Positions 45,489 through 54,046 are shown, counted from the stretch's first letter. The stretch is 64,000 bases of DNA from Casp-actino8 sp044358015 (GCA_044358015.1 JBIKOO010000001.1:62001-126000), one strand, 5' to 3'. Notes: generated by a model not told the origin, from the sequence alone. A program made the numbers and translations.

Positions 45489-46574
45489 ATGAATTCGCCC
45501 GAGAGTTTGCCTACTAGTTCGAGCTTGACTCCTCCCACCCCCGATAGTCGCTTTGCGAGCGACAATAATGCCGCAGTCCATCCATTGGTACTTGAGGCCA
45601 TCGATCGCGCCAACCGCGGACATGCGGTTGCCTACGGCGACGATCCCTGGACCGCACAAGCCGAAGCCGATTTCAACGATCTATTCGGTCAACAGGTGTC
45701 AACGTTGATGGTGTGGAACGGAACAGGGGCCAATGTGCTTGCACTCGCAACACTGCTCTCCCCCGCGGGGGCAGTTGTCTGCAGCGACGCCGCACATATC
45801 AACGTCGATGAGACCGGCGCTCCAGAACGAATTCTTGGTTCAAAGCTCATTGACCTCCCATCAATCAACGGCAAGATCACACCCGACCAAGTTTTGAGTC
45901 TGCAACATTTCCTTGGTGTTGTTCATCATGTTCAGCCGAGTGTTCTGTCAATCACTCAAAGCACTGAATGGGGAACGTTATATACGCCCAATGAAATTGG
46001 GGCTTTGTGCGATGCCGCCCATTCAATGGGGATGAAGGTGCACCTGGACGGTGCGCGTATTGCGAATGCGACGGCTGCTCTTGGAGGCACACAACAAGCG
46101 TTGAAGTCTTTCACGGTTGATGCGGGCGTGGACGTCATTTCTTTTGGTGGAGCCAAGAACGGAATGATGTATGGCGAAGCAGTCGTGTACCTCGACCCCG
46201 AGATGGCCCGCAGTGCACCATATGTCCGCAAGCAAGTCACTCAACTCCCGTCCAAGGTCCGCTTTATCTCGGCCCAGTTTTCGGCCCTCCTGACTGACGA
46301 TCTCTGGATCACGAATGCGCGTCATGCCAATTCAATGGCAACCCTTCTGCACCAGCAGACCGTTGGACTGCCCGGCGTTCAACTGTCTTCGACGCCCGAG
46401 GTCAACAGCATTTTCCCCATTCTGCCGGCCAGCCAAATTGAGTCGTTACGGGACTGGTCCTTTTTCTACGACTGGGACTCCCACCACCATCAGGTGCGCT
46501 GGATGGCGTCCTGGGATACCCAAGTGACCGACATCGATCAGTTCGTCGCCGGGGTCCGCCATTTTGTAAGTTAG
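45489..46574 (+). CDS. Low-specificity threonine aldolase
   Basis: 361 residues from the ATG at 45489, with GGAGG upstream. Beta-eliminating-lyase/threonine aldolase fold: FASDNNAAVHPLVLEAIDRAN, VWNGTGANVLALATLL, SITQSTEWGTLYTPNEI, HLDGARIANATAALG and the PLP Lys in SFGGAKNGMMYGEAVV. Cleaves threonine or allo-threonine to glycine and acetaldehyde, which could feed the glycine cleavage genes of this window. The frame upstream of 45489 shows no family likeness. Confidence 0.9.
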   Translation: MNSPESLPTSSSLTPPTPDSRFASDNNAAVHPLVLEAIDRANRGHAVAYGDDPWTAQAEADFNDLFGQQVSTLMVWNGTGANVLALATLLSPAGAVVCSDAAHINVDETGAPERILGSKLIDLPSINGKITPDQVLSLQHFLGVVHHVQPSVLSITQSTEWGTLYTPNEIGALCDAAHSMGMKVHLDGARIANATAALGGTQQALKSFTVDAGVDVISFGGAKNGMMYGEAVVYLDPEMARSAPYVRKQVTQLPSKVRFISAQFSALLTDDLWITNARHANSMATLLHQQTVGLPGVQLSSTPEVNSIFPILPASQIESLRDWSFFYDWDSHHHQVRWMASWDTQVTDIDQFVAGVRHFVS

Positions 46575-46688
46575 GTCTTTTTTCTTTCACAAGATTTTTT
46601 TGACTCGATGATTAATTCCATCTAGAGTCATGTCGTTGTCGGCAGTGTGACCTGCTTGCGACATGGGGAATACATCAAGGTAAGCAGC

Positions 46689-46726
46689 AAGTAGGTATGT
46701 AGTAAGTAAGTAGGTATGTAGCAAGT
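46689..46726. repeat. 19-bp tandem repeat, two copies, upstream of whiB
   Basis: Units 46689-46707 and 46708-46726 read AAGTAGGTATGTAG(T/C)AAGT with one difference. They lie in the 172-base region between threonine aldolase and whiB, ending 20 bases before the whiB GTG, so they fall in the leader or promoter. Confidence 0.85.
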
Positions 46727-46746
46727 TTTCACCACCAGGGGGTCGT

Positions 46747-47049
46747 GTGGCAGCTGTAGAAATCATCATCACCCGTCAACAGACGGACGACGTTTGGATG
46801 GACGCTGGAGCATGCCGCGGTATGACTCACCTCTTCTTTCCCACGACTGCGGAACGACCGCAAGCCCGTGAACGACGAGAAGCCCTTGCCCGCAGCGTGT
46901 GCTCAGGTTGCACCGTTCAAGATGTATGTCGCGATTTTGCTCGCGACAATCACGAGTACGGCCTGTGGGGTGGCGAAAGCGAAGACGAACGCCACGAAGC
47001 TGGATTTCGTTTGATTGCCCCCATCGGCATTCGAGCCAACGCCAGCTGA
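46747..47049 (+). CDS. WhiB-family iron-sulfur transcription regulator
   Basis: 100 residues. The four cluster Cys are C23, C52, C55 and C61 (C-x28-C-x2-C-x5-C), followed by GLWGG at 72-76 and an acidic/basic tail. WhiB proteins hold a [4Fe-4S] cluster and act with the main sigma factor; they are confined to actinobacteria. Which class it belongs to is unclear. GTG start. A tandem repeat lies just upstream. Confidence 0.95.
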   Translation: MAAVEIIITRQQTDDVWMDAGACRGMTHLFFPTTAERPQARERREALARSVCSGCTVQDVCRDFARDNHEYGLWGGESEDERHEAGFRLIAPIGIRANAS

Positions 47050-47103
47050 CGATTTTCTTTCAACTGCCGTTCAACTGTCTCGCCTGAGTGAGACAATGAG
47101 TCA

Positions 47104-48192
47104 ATGAGTCACTCCGAATATCGTCAGGCCCTTGCTGCCGCTTGGTCAGATTTCGGAGACCCTCGCGTCATCGTCGACGTTGAAGACACCAGTCCACGAG
47201 TCTCAACGAATACCGTCTTTCGCGTCCATCTTGATGACGCTTCTCATGTTTATGCCAAGGTGTCGAATTACGGATCGTATTTTCTTTTTGCCGAAGATCA
47301 CGATCGTTTGTTTCGTTGTACGCAGTTACTTCAGGGAACTCGCTTTGAAAATTTCTTGGCGCCGGTCTTAGCAAAGTCGACTCAGCCCAGCCCAGAACCA
47401 TTCGCTGCAGAGAGGCCCTTCACTTGGTACGACGGCAACTTGTGGGTCGCCTTTTATGGCGAGGCATCAAAACGCGATATGTTGCCCCCTCAATTGAGTC
47501 GTGAGCAATCGCGTTGTCTAGCTCACGAGATCGCTTATTTTCATCGAGCGTGTGATGAGATTGCGACCGAGATTCCAGCTACGTCGAACAGCATTAAGGC
47601 CGATGCAATTCATCTCTTGGATCTTCTCTCAAGTCCGTTCGCTCCAAGGAATTTCTCCCTTCCTCCCGAACACATCGGTGTACTCCACAAGCACACGCAT
47701 GACTTTTTGTTAGAGCTTGAGAATATTCGTTACGACTCTTGGAAACGTATTCCCATTTTGGTTGATTGGAATCTCGGCAATTTCTCGATTGACAATCAGG
47801 GCTCGTCAACTCAACCGTTCACCTTGTTCTCACGTTGGGACTACGACTGGTTCCGTGTTGAGTCACGATTGCTTGACTTTTACTTTTTATCCCGAGTCTC
47901 ATCGGCGACTGGTGATCGAACTCAGTGGTCGTACTCCCCTCACACTTTGGTAGAACCGCAGTTTGTGGAATTCATTCGGACCTATCACCAGATTTTTCCG
48001 TTAACTGAATCCGATATTCGATTTCTTCCCGAGGCATATCGGTTTTTTATTTTGAATTATGTCGTACGCGAGGGCGCGCGATTCTTTCGCCCGGATTTGT
48101 GCACCAAATTTCGAAGTGACGCGGCGCGTTCATACTTGCCCGCGATCGACCGCCTCGATCTCACCCCACTCCTACGGGCTATTTCGTCATGA
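47104..48192 (+). CDS. Divergent APH/protein-kinase-fold phosphotransferase
   Basis: 362 residues. The catalytic loop seems to be ILVDWNLGNFSID (Asp and Asn kept, the usual His-Gly lost) and the metal site SRWDYDWFRVESRLLDFYFLSR. The N-lobe has FRVHLDDASHVYAKVSNYGS, with a Lys in the right strand. Substrate unknown. The ATG at 47104 follows a near-duplicate start at 47097 in another frame. The last codons and stop lie inside a 28-bp perfect palindrome. Confidence 0.7.
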   Translation: MSHSEYRQALAAAWSDFGDPRVIVDVEDTSPRVSTNTVFRVHLDDASHVYAKVSNYGSYFLFAEDHDRLFRCTQLLQGTRFENFLAPVLAKSTQPSPEPFAAERPFTWYDGNLWVAFYGEASKRDMLPPQLSREQSRCLAHEIAYFHRACDEIATEIPATSNSIKADAIHLLDLLSSPFAPRNFSLPPEHIGVLHKHTHDFLLELENIRYDSWKRIPILVDWNLGNFSIDNQGSSTQPFTLFSRWDYDWFRVESRLLDFYFLSRVSSATGDRTQWSYSPHTLVEPQFVEFIRTYHQIFPLTESDIRFLPEAYRFFILNYVVREGARFFRPDLCTKFRSDAARSYLPAIDRLDLTPLLRAISS

Positions 48193-48203
48193 CGAAATAG
48201 CCC
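48176..48203. repeat. 28-bp perfect palindrome containing copy 3 of the 18-bp motif
   Basis: The core ATTTCGTCATGACGAAAT (48181-48198) is identical to copies at 18662 and 45402. Here it is extended by GGGCT on the left and AGCCC on the right. It covers the stop codon of the kinase-fold gene, which is read from the first codon position. No U-run follows, so it is not a standard intrinsic terminator. Confidence 0.92.
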
Positions 48204-48268
48204 CTTGCAACAACCCTCCGGCAAGTTAGTGCAGTGTTTGTCTCTGTACGGCATGGTTCACTAGTGAC

Positions 48269-49156
48269 ATGGCAAATGGCTCCCACGCATACGAAGTTGT
48301 GGTTCTCGGCAGCAGCAACCTTGATCTCGTCGCCTCGGTCGAACGTCTCCCCGCCCCTGGCGAAACAGTTCTCGGAACAAATTACGCCGAACATGCCGGA
48401 GGAAAAGGTCTGAACCAAGCAGTCGCCAGTCGACGCGCTGGTGCCGATACTGCCTTCATCACATGTCTCGGAACCGACGCCGCTGGTGAAACCTTGCATC
48501 GACTCATGACCTCTGAGGGAATCGCCGCTTATGTCACCGATCACCAAGGTCCGACGGGGCGTGCTCTTATTTCAGTTGATGAACAAGGCGAGAACTCCAT
48601 CGTCGTCGTTCCAGGTGCCAACGCCGATCTATCCATCAGCGTCGTCGATGCTCACCGCGATGTGATTAGTCGGGCCGGAGTTTTGCTTTGTCAACTTGAA
48701 GTTCCCATTGACGCAGTTGAGGCTGCTCTCGCCATTGCCAAAGTTGGTGGGGCCCGAACGATTCTGAACCCCGCACCAGCAGCCCAACTCAATCGTTCAG
48801 TTCTGCAGTTATGTGATGTCATCATGCCCAACCAACACGAAGTGGCATTACTCGGCGGAGCAACATCACTTCTTGAATCGGGTGTCTCCATAGTTGTCAT
48901 TACGCTCGGCGCTCGCGGAATCAAAATAGTGACCAAAGATGGCGAACTTCAGATACCGCCATTTGCAGTACGAGCAATCGACACGACTGGTGCCGGTGAT
49001 GCAGCGTGTGGTGCCTTGGCTACTGCTCTTGCCCATTGTGCAGATATCACAACTGCGGCCCGTCGAGCCTCTGCAGCCGGCGCTCTTGCAGCAACGAAAA
49101 AGGGTGCAGTGCCTTCGTTGCCGACTCAACAAGACATCGACACTCTCGTCAATTAA
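48269..49156 (+). CDS. rbsK: Ribokinase (PfkB family)
   Basis: 295 residues. PfkB sugar kinase with N-terminal VVLGSSNLDLVASVERLPAPGET, AGGKGLNQAVASRRAGA and the C-terminal anion-hole motif DTTGAGDAACGALA with the catalytic Asp. Phosphorylates ribose to ribose-5-phosphate, which joins the pentose pathway served by tkt and tal. A related substrate such as deoxyribose is possible. No ribose transporter genes are next to it. Confidence 0.88.
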   Translation: MANGSHAYEVVVLGSSNLDLVASVERLPAPGETVLGTNYAEHAGGKGLNQAVASRRAGADTAFITCLGTDAAGETLHRLMTSEGIAAYVTDHQGPTGRALISVDEQGENSIVVVPGANADLSISVVDAHRDVISRAGVLLCQLEVPIDAVEAALAIAKVGGARTILNPAPAAQLNRSVLQLCDVIMPNQHEVALLGGATSLLESGVSIVVITLGARGIKIVTKDGELQIPPFAVRAIDTTGAGDAACGALATALAHCADITTAARRASAAGALAATKKGAVPSLPTQQDIDTLVN

Positions 49157-49174
49157 TACAGCAACGGCATCAAT

Positions 49175-49210
49175 ACAGAAACTACATAGTAAAAACAGAA
49201 ACTACATAGT
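49175..49210. repeat. 16-bp direct repeat, two copies
   Basis: ACAGAAACTACATAGT at 49175-49190 and 49195-49210, separated by four bases, in the 53-base gap between convergent rbsK and prmA. No inverted structure is seen, so it is not a terminator. Confidence 0.85.
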
Positions 49211-50058
49211 CAAATTCTGCGAAATGCCACAGCAGCCCATCCGCCATGTTCAATTCGATCAAACTCGTGAAGTGGTTTTAGTGCCTTGGCAACATGCTCG
49301 TAATGTTCAGCAAGCACGCCACTAATGATCAACACTCCATCGGGTCTGGTCAGCCTCTTGAGTTCATCACTCAACTCAATAAGTGCCGGCGCCAGAATAT
49401 TGGCGACCACAATGTTGGCTGGAAAGCCAATAACTGCAACGGGTTCAGTCGTAACAGACCATCGATCACTCACTTGATTGAGTCGGGCATTCTCCTGAGA
49501 AACCGGAACACAGGACGGATTGATATCCATACCAATCGCTCGAGATGCTCCCATTCGCAGTGCACCAATACCGAGTACGCCACTTCCGCAGCCAACGTCA
49601 ATCAGCACATCATCAGACTTCAAGTATTTCTCAATCATTAACAGACTGCTCATTGTCGTTGGATGATCACCCATGCCAAATGTGCTGGCAGGTTCAATCG
49701 GAATCACCACTGCCTGGTTGGGGTCGGGCAAAGATTTGACCGCTTCGGCAACTTCCTGTTCAGCGCACCATACGGGGGCAATGACGATTCGTCGACCGAT
49801 AACTGTTGGCTGCGCAAATTCACGCCAAGTATTCGCCACTGTTTCATTGACAGTTGTCGTTGACCAATCCAAAACAACGGGCAAAGAATTCATTGCTTGT
49901 TTAACGACTTCTAAGTCGTCACCGAGTGAAGTCTGCAAACGCACAACCCCGTTGGGATCCCAGTGCTCTTCAATCGCCACCACACCAAGTGACCACACAA
50001 GGTCACTGACGAATTCAACCTCAGTTGGCGTTGTGCGAATTACTACCGAAAGCGTCAT
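49210..50058 (-). CDS. prmA: Ribosomal protein L11 methyltransferase PrmA
   Basis: 282 residues from the ATG at 50058 (a GTG at 50076 abuts the upstream stop). SAM-binding motif LIDVGCGSGVLGIGALRMGA, GMDINPSCVPVSQENARLN and the post-I motif VVANILAPALIEL, which is the PrmA form of NPPY. The N-terminal domain (about 1-90) would recognise L11. Downstream of the gamma carbonic anhydrase on the same strand. Confidence 0.9.
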   Translation of the reverse strand: MTLSVVIRTTPTEVEFVSDLVWSLGVVAIEEHWDPNGVVRLQTSLGDDLEVVKQAMNSLPVVLDWSTTTVNETVANTWREFAQPTVIGRRIVIAPVWCAEQEVAEAVKSLPDPNQAVVIPIEPASTFGMGDHPTTMSSLLMIEKYLKSDDVLIDVGCGSGVLGIGALRMGASRAIGMDINPSCVPVSQENARLNQVSDRWSVTTEPVAVIGFPANIVVANILAPALIELSDELKRLTRPDGVLIISGVLAEHYEHVAKALKPLHEFDRIEHGGWAAVAFRRI

Positions 50059-50076
50059 GACAAAATTACCGATCAC

Positions 50077-50595
50077 TCAGTCGAGTCGACGGAGTTGTTC
50101 TTTGTACATCTTGGCTCGCGCCACATAAGAAGCTGCACCCAACTGAATATCGGCTGCACGCGCCTTATCTAATTTGATAGTTGCTGGCGCACCGACAGCC
50201 AATGCGCCACTTGGAACTTCTAAACCGTTTAACACCACCGAATTGGCCCCGACCACTGCACCCGTACGGACAATGACTCGATGCAAAACGATTGAACCAT
50301 TGCCGATGAGCGAACCGTCTTCGATCGTGCAACCTTCAAGATGCACAATGTGGCCAATCACGCAATCGTTACCCACAATTGTTGGAAAGACGTGAGTGGT
50401 GTGAAGCACTGAACCATCTTGAATTGAAGTGCGCTCACCGATGATGATGTCACCATCATCACCGCGCAACACTGCCCCAGGCCAGATTGAACTCTGGGCC
50501 CCGATTGTCACTGAACCAATAATCACGGCTTCAGGATGGATATAGGCATCAGGATGAATCGTTGGGGTGCGGTCACCCAGGGCGTAAATCGGCAC
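50077..50595 (-). CDS. Gamma-carbonic-anhydrase-like hexapeptide protein
   Basis: 172 residues. Left-handed beta-helix made of hexapeptide repeats: VIIGSVTIGAQSSIWPGAVLRGD, SIQDGSVLH, GNDCVIGHIVHLEGCTI. Metal-type His residues are visible at LH, GH and VH as in gamma carbonic anhydrases. Members of this family (YrdA, PaaY) often have weak or different activity, so the reaction is uncertain. Confidence 0.87.
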   Translation of the reverse strand: MPIYALGDRTPTIHPDAYIHPEAVIIGSVTIGAQSSIWPGAVLRGDDGDIIIGERTSIQDGSVLHTTHVFPTIVGNDCVIGHIVHLEGCTIEDGSLIGNGSIVLHRVIVRTGAVVGANSVVLNGLEVPSGALAVGAPATIKLDKARAADIQLGAASYVARAKMYKEQLRRLD

Positions 50596-50673
50596 TTGGT
50601 GAAATTACCAGCACAACTTCGGTTCACGCGGACATGAACGCACCGATGTGCGTTCCCGATAGGGTTGGCAACC

Positions 50674-52128
50674 ATGTCCCGCAGGATTGAAATCGAGTTA
50701 ACAAGTTCACGCCCCGATGGGACCTGGACCTGGCGCGCCGCAGGTGCCCGCGAGCCCAAGGGAGTTCTTGACGGAACCCTCTTATCGCAGGGATCAAAGC
50801 CCGGAGATGTTGTCAAAGCCGAAGCAGACTTCGACATTGACGGAATCACGATCGTCAGCATCACCCAAGGCCGCGTCAAAGTTGACAAAGTTGAAAAAAT
50901 CACGCTCGTCGGAAACGACAAGCCCTTTGAAGCGGTGACTCAACAACTCGCCAAGAAAGATCGTGGCGACCGTCGCGATCGCGGTGATCGTCGTGATCGT
51001 CCCGCACGTGGTGACCGTCCCGCTCGCGGCGATGGCGCTGGCCGAGACAATGATCGTCGTCCTCGTCGCGATAACGCTGCTGGTGCCGACAAGCCCCGCG
51101 GACCGCGTCGTCCCCATTTCGAGACTCCCCCCGAATTGCCCCAGCGTCCCAAAGCCAAGCGTTTAAAGGCTGGTTCGACCAATCGCAAAGCAGTTTTGTC
51201 TGAACTTCCCGAAGATCAGCGTCCCATTGCCGAACTGGCGCTGCAAGGTATGCAGACCGTTCGTCAGCGTCTCAAAGACGCCAACGCTGCCCTTGCCGCC
51301 GAAGGTAAGCCAACCATGCCCGAGCAAAGCGTCTTGCAGATGGCCGAGAATCTTCTCCCCCGTCTTCGCGTCGCCGATTGGCTCGACCGTGCCGAAGCCG
51401 CTCGCAAAGATCTGGCCGAACTTGACTTGCGCGATCTTCGCAGCGTTGTTGCTGCCGCTAACGACCCGGTGATTGAACGAGCCGAAAATTGTCGTGAACT
51501 CGTCGCCGAATTGCGGACTGGGCTCACTGCCCGCGCCGATCAGGAACAGCAGAATTGGCTCGAAGATATCGATGCTGCGCTTGGCGTCGGACGTATTGTT
51601 CGTGCGCTCAAGTTGGCGGGTCAACCGCCGAAGGCCGGAGCAATATTCCCCGACGAACTCGGACGTCGACTAGCTGAAGCCACTTCGCAAAGCCTCGTGG
51701 CTGACGCTTTGGCCGATCGTTGGATTGCAGTTCTTGAAGCAGTCGCCTTCGCTCCCATCCGCGCTCAGGTGACCGTTACCTCAAAGCCTGAGACAATTAC
51801 TCCCGATTTGGCCAAGACCGTTGAACGTTTGGGCGCATTGCTGCCCCAGATCGCAGCCAGCCTTGGTATTGCTGTTGCATCAACGAATCACGCGCCAAAG
51901 CCATTACGCGCCGTTCGTCCTCCGGCCAAGAAGCTGCCGCCCAAGCCGCCGACTGCCCCCAAGGCCGCGGCCGTTGAAGCGCTAACTGAAATAGCCAGCG
52001 AAGCAGTCGTTGAGGCTGTCGTTGCCGAAGTTGTCGTCACCGAACTGCCCGTTGAAGCGCCCGCCGAATCGACCCCTGAAGTCGCCGAAGCACCAGTCGC
52101 TGAGATACCAACAACTGACGAGGGTTAG
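50674..52128 (+). CDS. Large Arg/Asp-rich, probably nucleic-acid-binding protein of unknown family
   Basis: 484 residues from the ATG at 50674. Three parts: a compact N-terminal domain of about 80 residues (RPDGTWTWRAAGAREPKG, SKPGDVVKAEADFDIDGITI) with an OB- or beta-barrel-like pattern; an Arg/Asp/Gly-rich disordered stretch at about 94-147 (DRGDRRDRGDRRDRPARGD); then a helical region (about 165-400, with RVADWLDRAEAARKDLAEL) and an Ala/Pro/Glu/Val-rich tail. Such RGD/RDR tracts usually contact RNA. No family is recognised; the RNA role is inference. Confidence 0.75.
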   Translation: MSRRIEIELTSSRPDGTWTWRAAGAREPKGVLDGTLLSQGSKPGDVVKAEADFDIDGITIVSITQGRVKVDKVEKITLVGNDKPFEAVTQQLAKKDRGDRRDRGDRRDRPARGDRPARGDGAGRDNDRRPRRDNAAGADKPRGPRRPHFETPPELPQRPKAKRLKAGSTNRKAVLSELPEDQRPIAELALQGMQTVRQRLKDANAALAAEGKPTMPEQSVLQMAENLLPRLRVADWLDRAEAARKDLAELDLRDLRSVVAAANDPVIERAENCRELVAELRTGLTARADQEQQNWLEDIDAALGVGRIVRALKLAGQPPKAGAIFPDELGRRLAEATSQSLVADALADRWIAVLEAVAFAPIRAQVTVTSKPETITPDLAKTVERLGALLPQIAASLGIAVASTNHAPKPLRAVRPPAKKLPPKPPTAPKAAAVEALTEIASEAVVEAVVAEVVVTELPVEAPAESTPEVAEAPVAEIPTTDEG

Positions 52129-52162
52129 TCCTGAGCGGTTCGCTCCCGCTACGGTCAAAGGT

Positions 52163-52963
52163 ATGAGCGACTCAACACCTAACGACATCGTCACATACAG
52201 CACCGAAGGCCGAGTGGGAATCATCACCCTCAACCGCCCTGATGCGCGCAACGCGATTAACGGCGATGTGGCCCGTGGTGTTGAAGCAGCCATTGATCAA
52301 TTAGAAGCTGACGATGAAGTTTGGGTTGGCATTCTGACCGCAAACACAGAAGGCCAAGAGCGTCCAGTCTTTTGTGCCGGCGCAGACCTCAAAGCCATTA
52401 ACTCAGGCCAAGCCGGAGATCTCAATACCAAGCGTGGCGGATTTGCTGGATTTGTTTACCGCGAACGACGTAAGCCCATCATCGTTGCCGTTGATGGTCT
52501 TGCCACCGCTGGCGGTTGCGAAATTGTTTTGGCCGCCGATCTCGTGATCGCCACAACTCGTTCGTCATTTGGACTTGCAGAAGTCAAGCGCAATCTCATC
52601 GCAGGCGCCGGTGGACTCTTCCGCTTGCCGCGAGCAATCGGACAGGCGGCTGCCATGGAAGCAATTCTCACGGGCGACCCCATCCCCGCCGAGCGTGCCT
52701 ACCACCTCGGATTGGTTTCGCGTTTAGTTGCTCCTGGCGAGGCCATGAGCGAAGCTCGCAAGTTGGCCGCGCAGATTGCCACGAGCGCACCGTTGGCCGT
52801 TTACGCCAGTCGTCAAGTTGTTTTGGCAGCGGCTTACCAACCCGATGACGAGTTGAAGAAACTCACCAATACTTTGTTCGCTCAAGTGATGTCATCAGAA
52901 GACACCAAAGAGGGTTTGACTGCCTTCATCGAAAAGCGCACTCCGAACTGGACCGGTAAGTAA
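52163..52963 (+). CDS. Enoyl-CoA hydratase/isomerase (crotonase family)
   Basis: 266 residues from the ATG at 52163. Crotonase fold with FCAGADLKAIN (oxyanion hole), the first catalytic Glu in AGGCEIVLAADLVIA and the second in FGLAEVKRNLIAGAGGLFRLP. It should hydrate or isomerise an acyl-CoA in beta-oxidation or a related path. The first 51 codons of the longer open frame lie in the previous gene and are not used. Confidence 0.92.
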   Translation: MSDSTPNDIVTYSTEGRVGIITLNRPDARNAINGDVARGVEAAIDQLEADDEVWVGILTANTEGQERPVFCAGADLKAINSGQAGDLNTKRGGFAGFVYRERRKPIIVAVDGLATAGGCEIVLAADLVIATTRSSFGLAEVKRNLIAGAGGLFRLPRAIGQAAAMEAILTGDPIPAERAYHLGLVSRLVAPGEAMSEARKLAAQIATSAPLAVYASRQVVLAAAYQPDDELKKLTNTLFAQVMSSEDTKEGLTAFIEKRTPNWTGK

Positions 52964-52986
52964 ACCGAAATGTATTGCTGAATCGC

Positions 52987-53448
52987 TTACTGATTCAGCC
53001 GTCGCGACACAATAATTTTTCGTGCGACAATTCCGGCGCGCTCATACAAGTTTTTAGTTTCGCGGTCTCCAGGCAGAGCATTGCCTTCAATGGCAACACA
53101 TCCCAAGTTTGTTGCCTGTTTGATGGCCTGACGTAGCAGAGCATCGCCAAAACCGAGTTCACGGGCTTGCTCAGTGACGTACACCCGTTCCACAGAACAC
53201 ACCAGTCCATGTTGTGGAACCTCATCAAACACACAACGCAGAAACCCGACAATATGTTCGTCCACGGTTCCGACCCAACAGTGATGAATCATCTCTTCAG
53301 GATCAAGAGATATTGCCGAAGCATGCTCAACTAACCAATAGAGCCCGCCACGTTGAGATGCCACGGCAACACGTGCCGTGGCATCAAGTTCAATAATCAT
53401 CGCCAGATCGTCGGGCCCAGCCGATCGAATGACTGGCTCAATGCTCAT
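52987..53448 (-). CDS. GNAT-family N-acetyltransferase
   Basis: 153 residues. GNAT core: VERVYVTEQARELGFGDALLRQAIKQA, with the acetyl-CoA loop slightly changed from Q/RxxGxG/A (ARELGFG), and CVAIEGNALPGDRETKNLYERAGI near the C-terminus. Substrate unknown. It lies 6 bases after the acidic Cys-containing gene on the same strand. Confidence 0.85.
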   Translation of the reverse strand: MSIEPVIRSAGPDDLAMIIELDATARVAVASQRGGLYWLVEHASAISLDPEEMIHHCWVGTVDEHIVGFLRCVFDEVPQHGLVCSVERVYVTEQARELGFGDALLRQAIKQATNLGCVAIEGNALPGDRETKNLYERAGIVARKIIVSRRLNQ

Positions 53449-53454
53449 CAGCGA

Positions 53455-53964
53455 CTACGGGAATAATGGACAGGTGTCGTCGCCGATTGGACACATAGGC
53501 GCACCTTTGCGAACGAGCAAGAAGCACTGCGTACACATCCGCTCATCGGCGCGCTTTGGTTGGATGCCACTTTCGGGATCATTAGACAACTGAATGTCTT
53601 CTTCTTCCTCTTCGGGCTCCTCTTCATCGTCCTCGCTGCGACCCTTGACTCGAGCCGCCAAAATGACACCTAAGTCTTCTTCAATGTCGTCTTCGCCGAT
53701 GAGCTCGTCATCGTCGTCATCATCTTCGTCTTCGGCGACATCCTTCTTGGCCTTCTTAGCCTTCTTTTTGGCGACCAGCGGCACAATCTCGGCTTCTGGA
53801 TCCTCTTCGGCCAGCACGGTGTCAAGATCTTCGACCCCGAGGTCTTCTTCGTCCTCGAGTTCGTCGTCAAGCAACTCATCAGGGTCGGCCACGTCTGCTA
53901 CTTCTTCGTCTTCGAGAAACTCCTCGTCGAGTTCTGGATCCAAATTGTCATCATCTTTTGCCAT
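53455..53964 (-). CDS. Very acidic DUF4193-like protein with C-terminal Cys motif
   Basis: 169 residues from the ATG at 53964. Residues about 4-125 are dominated by Asp and Glu with a short Lys-rich block (KKKAKKAKKD) in the middle. The C-terminus RADERMCTQCFLLVRKG ... MCPIGDDTCPLF holds a CxxC and two further Cys, similar to the ADEFTCSSCFLVHHRS end of actinobacterial DUF4193 proteins. Probably zinc-binding. Function unknown. The Ser-rich frame on the opposite strand is a shadow. Confidence 0.75.
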   Translation of the reverse strand: MAKDDDNLDPELDEEFLEDEEVADVADPDELLDDELEDEEDLGVEDLDTVLAEEDPEAEIVPLVAKKKAKKAKKDVAEDEDDDDDDELIGEDDIEEDLGVILAARVKGRSEDDEEEPEEEEEDIQLSNDPESGIQPKRADERMCTQCFLLVRKGAPMCPIGDDTCPLFP

Positions 53965-54046
53965 GAGATTTCCTGTTACTCCTGAAGTTTGACCACTGAT
54001 ACCCATTTAAAAAAATAAGAGTGAGCGCGGATAATAGACACGCTGA

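Noticed and set aside
50049..50066. Possible fourth copy of the 18-bp palindrome near the prmA start
   Set aside because: Only about 14 of 18 bases agree and the left arm is poor. The GTCATGAC core is short enough to arise by chance.
53594..53992. A Ser-rich plus-strand frame of 132 codons
   Set aside because: It is the complement of GAA/GAC/GAT codons in the very acidic gene and has no independent support.
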